64,000 nucleotides of DNA from Burkholderia cenocepacia (GTDB taxonomy: Bacteria; Pseudomonadota; Gammaproteobacteria; Burkholderiales; Burkholderiaceae): assembly GCF_900446215.1 (NCBI RefSeq), contig NZ_UAQZ01000014.1:372001-436000 (forward strand), in the 5' to 3' direction. Below, piece after piece: positions 34,542 through 43,080 of the stretch (positions are counted from its first letter, which is position 1; the number at the start of each line of letters is the position of its first letter). Both the position numbers and the translations under genes were made by a program. Below the pieces are notes generated by a model. It searched no databases. It saw only the letters and a program-made list of their open reading frames with translations, and was not told the origin of the DNA.

Positions 34542-36359
34542 ATGTGTGGCATCGTCGGCGCGGTCGCGCAACGGGATATCGTCCCGATTCTGATCGAAGG
34601 TTTGCGCCGCCTTGAATATCGCGGCTACGATTCATGCGGAGTGGCGACGGTCGTCAACGGCCAGGCACGCCGCGAGCGCAGCATGTCGCGCGTCGCCGAT
34701 CTCGACGCGCACGTGCGCAGCGCCGGCCTGACCGGCAGCACCGGCATCGCGCACACGCGCTGGGCAACCCACGGCGCGCCGGCAACCTGCAACGCACATC
34801 CGATCTTTTCGCGCGACGAGATCGCGCTGGTGCACAACGGCATCATCGAGAATCACGAAACGTTGCGCAAGCAACTAGCCGACGAACACTACGAGTTCGA
34901 CGGCCAGACCGACACCGAGGTGGTCGCGCACCTGATCCACAGCAAGTATCGCGGCGACCTGCTCGCCGCCGTACGCGACGCGACCTCGCAGCTGCACGGC
35001 GCGTACGCGATCGCGGTGTTCAGCAAGCACGAGCCGCAACGGCTGATCGGCGCACGCGCCGGCTCGCCGCTCGTCGTCGGCGTGAAGGACGGCGAATGCT
35101 ATCTCGCGTCGGATGCGCTCGCGCTCGCCGGCATCACCGACCGCTTCATCTTTCTCGAGGAAGGCGACATCGTCGAGCTGACGCCGGGCGGCGTGCGGGT
35201 GCTCGATCGCAGCGGCGCACCGATCGAACGCGCGATACAGACCGTCTCGTCCGCGCAGGGCGTGGTCGAACTCGGGCCATACCGGCATTTCATGCAGAAG
35301 GAAATCTTCGAGCAGCCACAGGCCGTGGCCGCGACCATTCCCGATGCCGGGCTGTTCGATCCGGCCGTATTCGGCCCGGACGCCGCGCGCGCGTTCGAGC
35401 AGATCGACAACGTGCTGATCCTCGCGTGCGGCACAAGCCATTACTCGGGCCTGACTGCACGCCGCTGGCTCGAGACGATCGCGCGCATCCCCGCGCAGGT
35501 CGAGATTGCGAGCGAATACCGTTACAGCGACGCGCTCGCGATGCCGAATACGCTGGTGGTCAGCGTGTCGCAATCCGGCGAGACCGCCGACACGCTCGCC
35601 GCGCTCAAGTACGCGCAGGCGCTCGGTCACATCGACACGCTGGCGATCTGCAACGTGCCGACCAGCGCGATGATGCGCCAGACCGGCCTGCGCTTCCTGA
35701 CGCGCGCCGGCCCTGAAATCGGCGTCGCGTCGACCAAGGCGTTCACGACGCAGCTCGTCGCGCTGTTCATTCTCGCCGTCACGCTCGGACGGCTGCGCGG
35801 CTACGTCGACGACGCGCAGCTCGCGCGTTATACGACGCAGTTGCGGCGCCTGCCTGGCGCGCTCGAGGACGTGCTCGGGCTGGAGCCGCAGATCGAGCGC
35901 TGGGCGGCGGAATTCTCGCAGCACGAAAACGCGCTCTTTCTCGGGCGCGGGCTGCACTACCCGATCGCGCTCGAAGGCGCGCTGAAGCTGAAGGAGATTT
36001 CATATATCCACGCGGAAGCGTATCCGGCGGGCGAGTTGAAACACGGGCCGCTCGCGCTCGTCACGCATACGATGCCGGTTGCCACGATCGCGCCGAACGA
36101 TGCGCTGCTCGAAAAGCTCAAGTCGAACATGCAGGAAGTGCGGGCGCGCGGCGGGCAGCTTTACGTGTTCGCGGATGCCGATACGCGGATCGACAACGGC
36201 GAAGGCGTGTCGGTATTGCGGATGCCGGATTATTACGGACTGCTGTCGCCGATTCTGCACGTCGTGCCGTTGCAGTTGCTCGCGTATCACGCGGCGTGCT
36301 TGCGCGGCGCGGATATCGACAAGCCGAGGAATCTGGCGAAATCGGTGACGGTGGAGTGA
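34542..36359 (+). CDS. glmS: Glutamine-fructose-6-phosphate aminotransferase (isomerising)
   Basis: 605 residues. Makes glucosamine-6-phosphate from fructose-6-phosphate and glutamine. The catalytic Cys2 follows the initiator Met (MCGIVGAV); glutaminase motifs are EYRGYDSCG, HTRWATHG and NGIIENH; two SIS domains follow (ACGTSHYSG, VSVSQSGETADT, GRGLHYPIALEGALKLKEISYIHAEAYPAGELKHGP). The C-terminal KPRNLAKSVTVE is conserved. AAGGAGA precedes the ATG, 49 bp after the toroid-like gene. Placement inside the polysaccharide locus suggests a dedicated copy supplying amino sugar. No glmS ribozyme is present. Confidence 0.95.
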   Translation: MCGIVGAVAQRDIVPILIEGLRRLEYRGYDSCGVATVVNGQARRERSMSRVADLDAHVRSAGLTGSTGIAHTRWATHGAPATCNAHPIFSRDEIALVHNGIIENHETLRKQLADEHYEFDGQTDTEVVAHLIHSKYRGDLLAAVRDATSQLHGAYAIAVFSKHEPQRLIGARAGSPLVVGVKDGECYLASDALALAGITDRFIFLEEGDIVELTPGGVRVLDRSGAPIERAIQTVSSAQGVVELGPYRHFMQKEIFEQPQAVAATIPDAGLFDPAVFGPDAARAFEQIDNVLILACGTSHYSGLTARRWLETIARIPAQVEIASEYRYSDALAMPNTLVVSVSQSGETADTLAALKYAQALGHIDTLAICNVPTSAMMRQTGLRFLTRAGPEIGVASTKAFTTQLVALFILAVTLGRLRGYVDDAQLARYTTQLRRLPGALEDVLGLEPQIERWAAEFSQHENALFLGRGLHYPIALEGALKLKEISYIHAEAYPAGELKHGPLALVTHTMPVATIAPNDALLEKLKSNMQEVRARGGQLYVFADADTRIDNGEGVSVLRMPDYYGLLSPILHVVPLQLLAYHAACLRGADIDKPRNLAKSVTVE

Positions 36360-36401
36360 TTCGTTTGCGCAATCCGGCGCGAAGCCGCGAAGATCACAAA
36401 C

Positions 36402-36446
36402 TGGCCCGCCCTACACGATTCGAACGTGTAACCCACGGGTTAGAAG
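36402..36446 (-). repeat. tRNA-Arg(UCU) 3' half, attachment-site remnant A
   Basis: On the minus strand this reads from the anticodon loop CTTCTAA through a five-base variable loop, a perfect T-arm (ACACG-TTCGAAT-CGTGT), the acceptor strand AGGGCGG, G and CCA. Sequence beyond the anticodon loop does not continue as a tRNA, so this is a fragment. It matches the repeat at 41187 in 39 of 44 positions in the same orientation. Typical of a tRNA 3'-end integration scar. Confidence 0.75.
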
Positions 36447-36655
36447 AACGCACGGCGTCACACTGATCGAGATGGATCGACCTCGCCTTGCGAGTTGGCA
36501 TCGAAACCGGCAGCGGCTTCAGGGTCCGTCGACTGGCACCGAACGCAGGAATCCTCGCTGCGGGTTCAGCCTATCTGCAGCGACATCCCGCACCTCGTAC
36601 GCTTCAGACATTGCCCGTGCCCGCGCGACACGGCACGGGTCCTTTTCGCTGGCAA

Positions 36656-37216
36656 CTACTGAAATATCCGGGTCATCGGCCAAGTCCGGTCGCCCGCGTC
36701 TTTTGGTAGTCGGGCCTCCAGCTGCGCCTTTCGTTCGGCGAGCTTGAGTCCAAGTCCGACAAGGTCGAGTCCCGATGAGCGCAGTTCGGGAAAGAGCTCC
36801 GTCTCCTCTTCCTTGATGTGATGCCGGACGTTTTCCATCAGCACCGCGAAAGTGGCATCAAACGCTTCCATACCAGGCTTGAGGGTTTCGAATTTCTCGA
36901 TGAGCGTCTTCACGAGAAAGTGCTCGACGTAGGCTTTGTCGACATCCTTTTGGGGGCCGCCGGACAGCGCATCGTGCGCAGCTGGGTAAAGAATCTGTTC
37001 CTCAATCATCGCGTGGACGGTCAATTTTTCGCAGGCGCGCCTAACGAGCGCGTGCTTGGCATCGAGGTCCTCGTCGGCGGTTTTTTCAAAGATCGTGAAC
37101 AGCTTTTCAACCGCACGATGGTCAGACTCAAGCAGCGCGATAGCGCCGGTCGCTGACGGAGTGTCAGCTTCATCGCGATCATGCTTGTGGCGCTGCGTCT
37201 CGTTCGTGTTCGCCAT
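36656..37216 (-). CDS. Hemerythrin HHE-domain protein
   Basis: 186 residues. The cation-binding helices carry the di-iron histidine/glutamate set: LESDHRAVEKLF, VHAMIEEQILYPA, LMENVRHHIKEEETELFPEL. It would bind oxygen, nitric oxide or metal in the cytoplasm. AGAGG precedes the ATG. It neighbours a formate/nitrite transporter with a nitrate-sensing regulator, so a role in nitrosative or oxygen stress is plausible but inferred. Confidence 0.85.
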   Translation of the reverse strand: MANTNETQRHKHDRDEADTPSATGAIALLESDHRAVEKLFTIFEKTADEDLDAKHALVRRACEKLTVHAMIEEQILYPAAHDALSGGPQKDVDKAYVEHFLVKTLIEKFETLKPGMEAFDATFAVLMENVRHHIKEEETELFPELRSSGLDLVGLGLKLAERKAQLEARLPKDAGDRTWPMTRIFQ

Positions 37217-37815
37217 GGCTGGCCTCTGTCTAAAGGTGGTTAACGGCCAGCCACTGGAGCAAAACTTGCACCTGCTCCCGAAAACGGGGCGGACGCCGCA
37301 CTCGCCAAGGCAAGGTTTGATCCATGCTCAACGGTTACGGCGCCACAGGGCGGGTCGCATCGTGGCAAGAATCGGAAAAGTCAGGCGGTTCCCGGCCATG
37401 GAGCAGAGACGTTCCGCCTTGGGCGTCAACCACGAAATGGCACGCTCGGCACATCCCTACGCGGGTTGTAACGTTGAGCGCATTTGCGAGTGTCTCGACA
37501 GCCGCCCCGCTGCATAGCCCCAAACAAAGTCGTCACCGTTTGCGAAGTTACGTTGTCACTTCGCCGGGTGATGTCGACACCACGCGCGACCAGGTGACGC
37601 GTCTAGCTGGCGCCTCCACGAGTCGCTCGCCGAACCACTCGCGGCGCGCCGGCCGCTCACGCTGCAGGGCGATTGTCCGGCGCGCGGCAACACTCGTCGG
37701 CGTGACCGAGATCGCGTCGTAGATCAACCCCGGCGCATCCGCCGACGTGAAGCTCGCCCGCCCCCGGTGCGTTTCCGCGCGTCGCCGGCGTTCGGTTGCG
37801 GCTTGCGCAGCGCGA
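37217..37815. other. 599-bp gap, no convincing gene
   Basis: Moderate GC, with short open frames only. One minus-strand frame (37335-37523) contains a CRACH c-type haem motif, and another (37548-37838) vaguely recalls a sigma-factor fragment; neither has a good start, ribosome-binding site or full domain. Possibly gene debris between integrated segments. Confidence 0.3.
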
Positions 37816-38658
37816 TCAGGCCTTGCGCGCGACGACACCCACCGGCGCAGCGGGCGCGCGTTTCGGTGCGGTCTTGTAGTGCGTGCTGTACAGCGCCGCG
37901 CCGACGAACACCAGCCCGCCGACCAGGTTGCCGAGTACCGTCGGGATCTCGTTCCACAGCAGATAGTCGACGATCGTGAAGTGGGCGCCGAGCATCAGGC
38001 CGGACGGGAACAGGAACATGTTCACGACCGAGTGCTCGAAGCCCATGTAGAAGAACACGAGGATCGGCATCCACATCGCGATCACCTTGCCGGGTACGGA
38101 CGTCGACATCATCGCGGCGACCACGCCGGTCGACACCATCCAGTTGCACATCACGCCGCGCACGAACAGCGTGAGCATACCGGCGGCGCCGTGCGCCGCA
38201 TAACCGAGCGTGCGTGCTTCGCCGATGCCGCCGATCTTCCGTCCGATTGCGTTCGGCGCTTCCGAGAAGCCGAATGTGAAGATGATCGCCATGAACAGCG
38301 CGACCGTCAGCGCGCCCGCGAAATTGCCGAAGAACACGAGCGTCCAGTTGCGGAACACGCCACCCCAGGTCGCGCCGGGCCGGCGATCGATCACCGCGAG
38401 CGGCGCGAGCGTGAAGACGCCGGTGAGCAGGTCGAAGCCCAGCAGGTACAGCATGCAGAATCCCACCGGAAACAGCAGCGAACCGGCCAGCGCGTTGCCG
38501 GTGTTGATGGTGATGCTGACCGCGAAGGCGGCTGCGAGCGCGAGGATCGCGCCCGCCATATACGCGCGAATCAGCGTATCGCGGGTCGACATCGACAGCT
38601 TCGATTCACCGGCGTCCACCATCCTGGTGACGAATTCGTTGGGTGTGAGGTAGGCCAT
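37816..38658 (-). CDS. Formate/nitrite transporter family (FNT) channel
   Basis: 280 residues, a pentameric inner-membrane anion channel of the FocA/NirC fold with six membrane segments (YMAGAILALAAAFAVSI, LAGSLLFPVGFCMLYLLG, FFGNFAGALTVALFMAII, VRGVMCNWMVSTGVVAAMM, GFEHSVVNMFLFPSGLMLGA, NLVGGLVFVGAALYS). The conserved GFEHSVVNMF segment is clear. Downstream of a NasR-like gene with an intrinsic terminator in the leader, so antitermination in response to nitrate/nitrite is likely, and nitrite is the most probable substrate. Confidence 0.92.
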   Translation of the reverse strand: MAYLTPNEFVTRMVDAGESKLSMSTRDTLIRAYMAGAILALAAAFAVSITINTGNALAGSLLFPVGFCMLYLLGFDLLTGVFTLAPLAVIDRRPGATWGGVFRNWTLVFFGNFAGALTVALFMAIIFTFGFSEAPNAIGRKIGGIGEARTLGYAAHGAAGMLTLFVRGVMCNWMVSTGVVAAMMSTSVPGKVIAMWMPILVFFYMGFEHSVVNMFLFPSGLMLGAHFTIVDYLLWNEIPTVLGNLVGGLVFVGAALYSTHYKTAPKRAPAAPVGVVARKA

Positions 38659-38685
38659 GGTATGCGCTCGTAAAGTTGGACGGGC

Positions 38686-38732
38686 AAAAAAAACGCGCCA
38701 GGCACTCGCTCGACATGCGAGTGCCTGGCGCG
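38686..38732 (-). terminator. Intrinsic terminator in the FNT leader (attenuator)
   Basis: On the minus strand a perfect 16-bp stem (arms 38694-38709 and 38717-38732; one arm GCGAGTGCCTGGCGCG) with a 7-base loop is followed by eight T residues (38693-38686). It ends 27 bp before the FNT start codon, between the ANTAR regulator gene and its probable target, as in nasF-type attenuators. Confidence 0.88.
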
Positions 38733-38991
38733 GACGCTGTTATCCACGTGATCGGCCGCCACGGTTCGACATGGCGTGATCGTCAGGCCGCCATTAGCCC
38801 GACGAGCGAGATGTTCGCAACTTTCATACCAGTGGCGGGGATATCGCGATGCAGGCCGGCGGGACACGAGATGCCGGAGGGAAAGGCCGCAGCCGAACGC
38901 AGCGAATCGCACTCGCGCGGTGCGAACTGCACTTCGTGCACGCGCTTCGGGCGCCGCCGTGGTGCGTGAAGCGCGGTGCGGTGCGTTCCGG
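38733..38991 (-). promoter_or_regulatory. FNT leader upstream of the attenuator
   Basis: Leader of about 260 bp between the NasR-like stop and the terminator. A 7-bp stem CGCCATG/CGTGGCG with a six-base loop TCGAAC is present at 38757-38776 and is a candidate recognition hairpin for the ANTAR domain, although the loop lacks the reported A1/G4 bases. A second hairpin partner could overlap the terminator arm. Confidence 0.4.
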
Positions 38992-40347
38992 TCAGGTCGT
39001 GCCGTCGTCGTGCGGTGTCTCCGGCGCGCTTCGCTGCGTACGGCGTCGCGCGAAAGGCGGCGCGTGCTCGTCGACGAATCGCTCGGGCGACGTCAGCGCG
39101 TCTTCCGCGATATCGGCAAGCGGCCGATTGCCGTCCATCGACGCCTTCTGCAGCATCCGATACGCTTCGTCCTCCCGCAGGCTGAAGCGCGTCATCAGCG
39201 TATTTTTCGCGCGCTGCACGAGCTTTCGCTCGTAGAGCGCTCGACGTGCCGCGTCGAGCTCGACCTCCGCGCCGGCCAGTCGCGCCGATTGCGCCTCCAG
39301 CAGGGATTTCAGGCTGGCGAGCGTCCCCGGGTCGGAGCCGGAGAGACGTCCCGGCAGTTCGTGAACCGCCGCGCGCGCCGACAACGGATCGCCGGCAAAG
39401 AACTGGGCGAGCGCCTGGATATGCGGGGGCGGATTGTTTCGCAACTGCGCCATCAGGCGCTCGGAGTCGCGCAGCGTTCGGTGCGCGTCGTCGATTCGCG
39501 CGTCGCACGTTTCCTGCACCTGCAGCGTCAGTGCAATCTGAAGGTGCCAGAGATCATCGATGCGGGCGCTCGCGGCGTCGAACCATGCTTCGCTCAGGCC
39601 GGCATCGAGCGCATCGCCGGCGTGCACCGTGCACAGTACGCGGCGCAGCTTCTCGAGCGCCGCCATGTGCGGCTCCGTCATGCGGGTTTCCCACCATGCG
39701 TTTTGCGCCGTGCTTGCGAAGCTCGCGAAGACTTCGAGACTGCGCTCCTGCGCGGCTATCAGATACAGCAGGCGCTGCTGCTGGTCCGCCGAAAACGTGC
39801 CCGCCGCAAACATGTGCGCACCGACGGCGCGTTCCTGTCCCGCTTCTTCCTTGCCCTCGACGACATGGACGAGGGCAATCAGCATGCGCGACACCGACGG
39901 ATCCTCCCCGCTATCGGCAAACTGGAAAATCAGCTCCACCAGGCCGCCGATCACGGTACTGAACGCCTGGACCGAATCCGGCGCCGACAGCGCAAGATGG
40001 TCGATCTGTTCGCGCAGCACATCCAGCGATTCCAGGTCGAGCAGCACCCAGGCGATCAGCGACAGCAGGCGCGACGTCGAGCCGCGTGCGGGCGTCAGCT
40101 CCCGATCCAGGCGCTCGCGCAACTGCGCGACGAGCGGCGCCGATTCGCCGCGCGAAGCCGCGTGTTCGGCGACAAAGCGCTTGCCGCTCGACGCCAGATA
40201 GATGCTGGTGGCGCCGCGCTCGCGCTGCAGCGCATGGATCAGGCGGCCGAGCAGGTCGACCAATTCGATCTGCTCGGCCAGCTGGCGCAGCGACGCGATT
40301 TCCTGCTGCTTGGCGAGCAGCGCGAATTGCAGGGCAGTGGCGGGCAT
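38992..40347 (-). CDS. NasR-like nitrate/nitrite-sensing antiterminator (NIT-ANTAR)
   Basis: 451 residues. The N-terminal part (about 40-290) is a NIT helical sensor (LIHALQRERGATSIYLASSG, LVAQLRERLDREL, later SRMLIALVHVVEGKEEAGQERAVGAHMFAAG). A C-terminal ANTAR RNA-binding domain (about 380-435) is shown by LYERKLVQRAKNTLMTRF and DEAYRMLQKASMDGNRPLADIAE. In Klebsiella NasR this architecture prevents termination in the target leader when nitrate or nitrite is bound. No Shine-Dalgarno is evident before the ATG. The terminator between it and the FNT gene supports the same mechanism here. Confidence 0.9.
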   Translation of the reverse strand: MPATALQFALLAKQQEIASLRQLAEQIELVDLLGRLIHALQRERGATSIYLASSGKRFVAEHAASRGESAPLVAQLRERLDRELTPARGSTSRLLSLIAWVLLDLESLDVLREQIDHLALSAPDSVQAFSTVIGGLVELIFQFADSGEDPSVSRMLIALVHVVEGKEEAGQERAVGAHMFAAGTFSADQQQRLLYLIAAQERSLEVFASFASTAQNAWWETRMTEPHMAALEKLRRVLCTVHAGDALDAGLSEAWFDAASARIDDLWHLQIALTLQVQETCDARIDDAHRTLRDSERLMAQLRNNPPPHIQALAQFFAGDPLSARAAVHELPGRLSGSDPGTLASLKSLLEAQSARLAGAEVELDAARRALYERKLVQRAKNTLMTRFSLREDEAYRMLQKASMDGNRPLADIAEDALTSPERFVDEHAPPFARRRTQRSAPETPHDDGTT

Positions 40348-40821
40348 GGTGAATACTGACCGTAGACAGGGACTCGGTTCAGTGTAGTGCGGACAATATT
40401 CGTTATTTTTACGCCTTGGATGTCAAGATTCGTGACGAAGGCGCGGTCCGCAACGAGGCGATCTATCTGGCGCTGCTCAAAACCGAGCTTTGCTCGCTCC
40501 CGATGGTCCTATTCTCTCGGGGCAGGTACCCCTTACTATGTTACCGTCTCAGCTTATCGACACGTCCCAGCCAGAGTACCTTGCTGACATGATATGAAAC
40601 ATTCAGCTCAGATCGGGGAGATTCGGAATCTCAAACTGCTCTGATGGCGGAGATCGCCATGATGCGCAGACTGAAGGATGGCATTCGATTTCCTCGTCGG
40701 ACATGGGGTTGATAAACTACATTTTTTAAAATCGCGAGGTTTCAGCGGTCGGGCTGCATTGTCCTTCTCTGGGATCTTGCAACGACGATTGTCATGTGCA
40801 TAGACATGAAACCCATGTACC
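40348..40821. other. AT-richer junction with transposase debris
   Basis: GC falls sharply here. Apart from an IS256-type transposase remnant at 40410-40475 I see no gene. This marks the edge of ordinary chromosomal sequence and the start of laterally acquired DNA. Confidence 0.5.
40410..40475 (+). pseudogene. IS256-family transposase fragment
   Basis: The plus-strand frame starting at 40410 reads YALDVKIRDEGAVRNEAIYLAL, matching the conserved segment after the catalytic aspartate of IS256/Mutator transposases (typically LDGIHVKVRDEG..RNKAVYLALG). The similarity stops abruptly on both sides. A short relic of an older insertion. Confidence 0.65.
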
Positions 40822-41172
40822 CTACGATCGCGCATCCTCAACTTCGTGAGGTCGGATGAGACCGTCCTTAAGCGCAAAGTATTCCAGTTCATCCTCAAGC
40901 ATTTTCATCCTAGCTGCGTCGTTCGCACGGATGAGCCCTGAGATGGGTGAGCCGTAAGTGCTTACCTAGCCCTCGTGCATGTCGCAATCGACACCAACTC
41001 CATAAGGCTCCCAAGGAAGTCCTTCAATCCCTGACAACGGTGGTCCGTGTAGCTTCAATGTCGCGATGTCAATGGCATTACCTCCGCCGACGGATAACGG
41101 CAAATCGCGCACTAACCGATATCCACATGAAATTATCAAGGGCTGAAGAAAGGTTTCGAAAAACAACCTCAC
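40822..41172 (-). pseudogene. Unknown small gene interrupted by an in-frame TAG
   Basis: From a GTG at 41172 the minus frame runs 68 codons (…NAIDIATLKLHGPPLSG…GVGVDCDMHEG), meets a TAG, then continues in the same frame for 48 protein-like codons (GLIRANDAARMKMLEDELEYFALKDGL) to a stop at 40822. The residue pattern across the stop suggests one gene with a nonsense mutation, or two very small genes. Its 5' end abuts attachment remnant B. Function unknown. Confidence 0.4.
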
Positions 41173-41186
41173 CCATTGATTTCATT

Positions 41187-41230
41187 GACCCGCCCTACAC
41201 GATTCAAACGTGTGACCTACGGCTTAGAAG
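41187..41230 (-). repeat. tRNA-Arg(UCU) 3' half, attachment-site remnant B
   Basis: Diverged copy of remnant A: anticodon loop CTTCTAA, T-arm ACACG-TTTGAAT-CGTGT and acceptor AGGGCGG, ending GTCA instead of GCCA. Five differences in 44 positions. No 5' tRNA half is attached. It lies 190 bp before an integrase gene, as expected for the distal attachment site of an integrated element whose intact tRNA would lie to the right of this window. Confidence 0.75.
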
Positions 41231-41420
41231 GCCGAAAGACACAATATTCCTCCACGTTGATCGAATTTCACCGATCCTGAAAACATCATTATTTACAGTC
41301 ACTTATCAATGGCCACACCCCTGCCATGTTGACCTAGATTGATCTAGCCACCTAGAATCCGGTTACATGGCGGTTACATGCGAATGCACGCAACCCGACT
41401 TTCTCAAGAGGGCAGTCTGA

Positions 41421-42812
41421 GTGGCAAAGATCAATTTCACGGCGGCGCGGGTCAACGGACATTTTTGCCCCGTCGGCAAATCTCAAGCGTTCGTATGGGA
41501 TTCTGGTGCAACCGGCCTCGGACTGCGCGCAACGACAGCAGGCGCCCTAACCTACGTTTGGCAAGGCAAGTTGCATGGGGCAACCATTCGGATCACGATT
41601 GGAGCTCCGAAAGATTGGAGCATCGATAGAGCACGAGACGAGGCGCGGCGCCTCAAACGCTTGGCAGACAGCGGGAAGGATCCCCGCGAAGAAGCCGCTG
41701 AGCTGCGGGCTGCCGCCGAACAGCGTCGCGCAGAAGCACTCCGGCAGGATGTCACCATGCTGGCGGCGTGGTCCGCATACATCGAAGCCAACCGAAACCG
41801 ATGGAGTGAGCGCCATCTGTATGACCACGAGAAGCTGGCACAAAATGGGGGCGAACCAAAGAAACGCGGCAAAGGCTTAACGATCGCTGGGCCACTTGCT
41901 GCCCTGATGCCATTAAAGCTCTCACACCTGACCGCTCAGGTCGTATCTGAATGGCTGCAAGCCGAGGCAGAGAAGCGCCCGACGAATGCTGAACAGAGTT
42001 ATCGTAAACTTCGCGCCTTCATTCGATGGTGTGATGACCAGCCGGAATACTCGGGGTGCATTGCACCAAGTGTGTACGCCTCTCGGGCAGTACGCGCTGC
42101 CGTACCACGCACCAAAGCCAAGAATGATTGCCTGCAACGGGAGCAGCTGCGCGCATGGTTCGCGGCTGTACGTCAAATAGAAAATCCCGTTATCAGCGCG
42201 TACTTGCAGGGTCTCCTGATTACTGGGGCTCGGCGCGAAGAGCTCGCCGCACTGCGTTGGAGGGACGTGGACTTTCGCTGGCGCAGCCTCACCATGAACG
42301 ACAAGGTCGAGGGTGCCGGAGGCCGTACTATCCCTCTTACGCCTTACTTGGCGGGCCTCCTATCGAACCTCAAGCAAATGAACGAGACGCCGCCCAACAG
42401 GCGGCAGTTGGCCAATCTAGCCCAAGAAGGCAAGTCATGGGTGCCCTCTGAATGGGTGTTCGCCAGTAATAGATCCGAGGATGGAAAGATTGCTGAGCCC
42501 AGGAAAGCCCACAACGCTGCGCTGACGGCCTTTGACCTACCTCACCTATCCCTGCACGGATTGCGGCGATCCTTCGGCACACTCTCCGAATGGGTCGAGG
42601 TCCCCGTCGGAGTTGTCGCACAGATTCAGGGGCACAAACCATCCGCGTTGGCCGAAAAGCACTATCGGCGGCGCCCTCTAGACCTCTTGAGGAAATGGCA
42701 CGATTTGATCGAACGATGGATGCTGCAGCAAGCCGGCCTCGGCCATCTCGTTGCGTCTGCTTCCGAGATGTTTACTGACGGCGGACAGGCAGAGTCAGTG
42801 CCAACGATCTAA
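41421..42812 (+). CDS. Tyrosine-recombinase integrase
   Basis: 463 residues from a GTG. An N-terminal arm-binding domain of the phage/ICE type (residues 1-60, DUF4102-like), a core-binding domain (about 110-230) and the catalytic domain with Arg271 (LLITGARREEL), His379-Arg382 (LSLHGLRRSF), the GHKP motif (404-407) and the nucleophile Tyr415 (AEKHYRRR). All catalytic residues are present. It sits next to a tRNA-Arg 3' fragment and heads the lower-GC island, so it probably integrates at tRNA-Arg(UCU). Confidence 0.92.
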   Translation: MAKINFTAARVNGHFCPVGKSQAFVWDSGATGLGLRATTAGALTYVWQGKLHGATIRITIGAPKDWSIDRARDEARRLKRLADSGKDPREEAAELRAAAEQRRAEALRQDVTMLAAWSAYIEANRNRWSERHLYDHEKLAQNGGEPKKRGKGLTIAGPLAALMPLKLSHLTAQVVSEWLQAEAEKRPTNAEQSYRKLRAFIRWCDDQPEYSGCIAPSVYASRAVRAAVPRTKAKNDCLQREQLRAWFAAVRQIENPVISAYLQGLLITGARREELAALRWRDVDFRWRSLTMNDKVEGAGGRTIPLTPYLAGLLSNLKQMNETPPNRRQLANLAQEGKSWVPSEWVFASNRSEDGKIAEPRKAHNAALTAFDLPHLSLHGLRRSFGTLSEWVEVPVGVVAQIQGHKPSALAEKHYRRRPLDLLRKWHDLIERWMLQQAGLGHLVASASEMFTDGGQAESVPTI

Positions 42813-42885
42813 TACTCACCGCGGTTATCTGCCCTCCTCCGTCGCGTGAAAGTTGAGAGCGATACGTGTGAGTGATCGCGTTGCA

Positions 42886-43080
42886 ACCGCTCACCGCTTC
42901 CGTTCCAGTTTCCGGCATTGGGCCAGCGAACACGACTATGCTCGAAATCTTGCCGAACGTGCACTGGCTCACACCGTTAAAAATCAGGTCGAGGCCGCGT
43001 ATCACCGCACCGTAACGACCTACTGGAACAACGGCGCCTATTGATGGAAGCATGGGCTCGTGCATCTTATCGGGAAACTC
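42886..43080 (+). pseudogene. C-terminal remnant of a second integrase, frameshifted
   Basis: The plus frame from 42886 reads TAHRFRSSFRHWASEHDYARNL then AERALAHTVKNQVEAAY, the classic HxxR-to-tyrosine segment of P4-type integrases; near 43005 the similarity moves to another frame (NDLLEQRRLLMEAWARA), the usual integrase C-terminus. So a 1- or 2-base change has broken it. It belongs to a different subfamily from the intact integrase upstream. Confidence 0.75.

Noticed and set aside
37335..37523. Small cytochrome c with a CRACH motif
   Set aside because: Only 62 codons from a TTG, no signal peptide or distal methionine and no ribosome-binding site; one chance motif.
37548..37838. Sigma-factor-like fragment on the minus strand
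   Set aside because: Similarity is a few residues by eye, the frame overlaps the FNT gene end, and no conserved sigma regions can be followed.
38757..38776. Calling the leader hairpin a proven ANTAR target
   Set aside because: The loop is six bases but lacks the A1/G4 pattern reported for ANTAR hexaloops, so it stays a candidate only.
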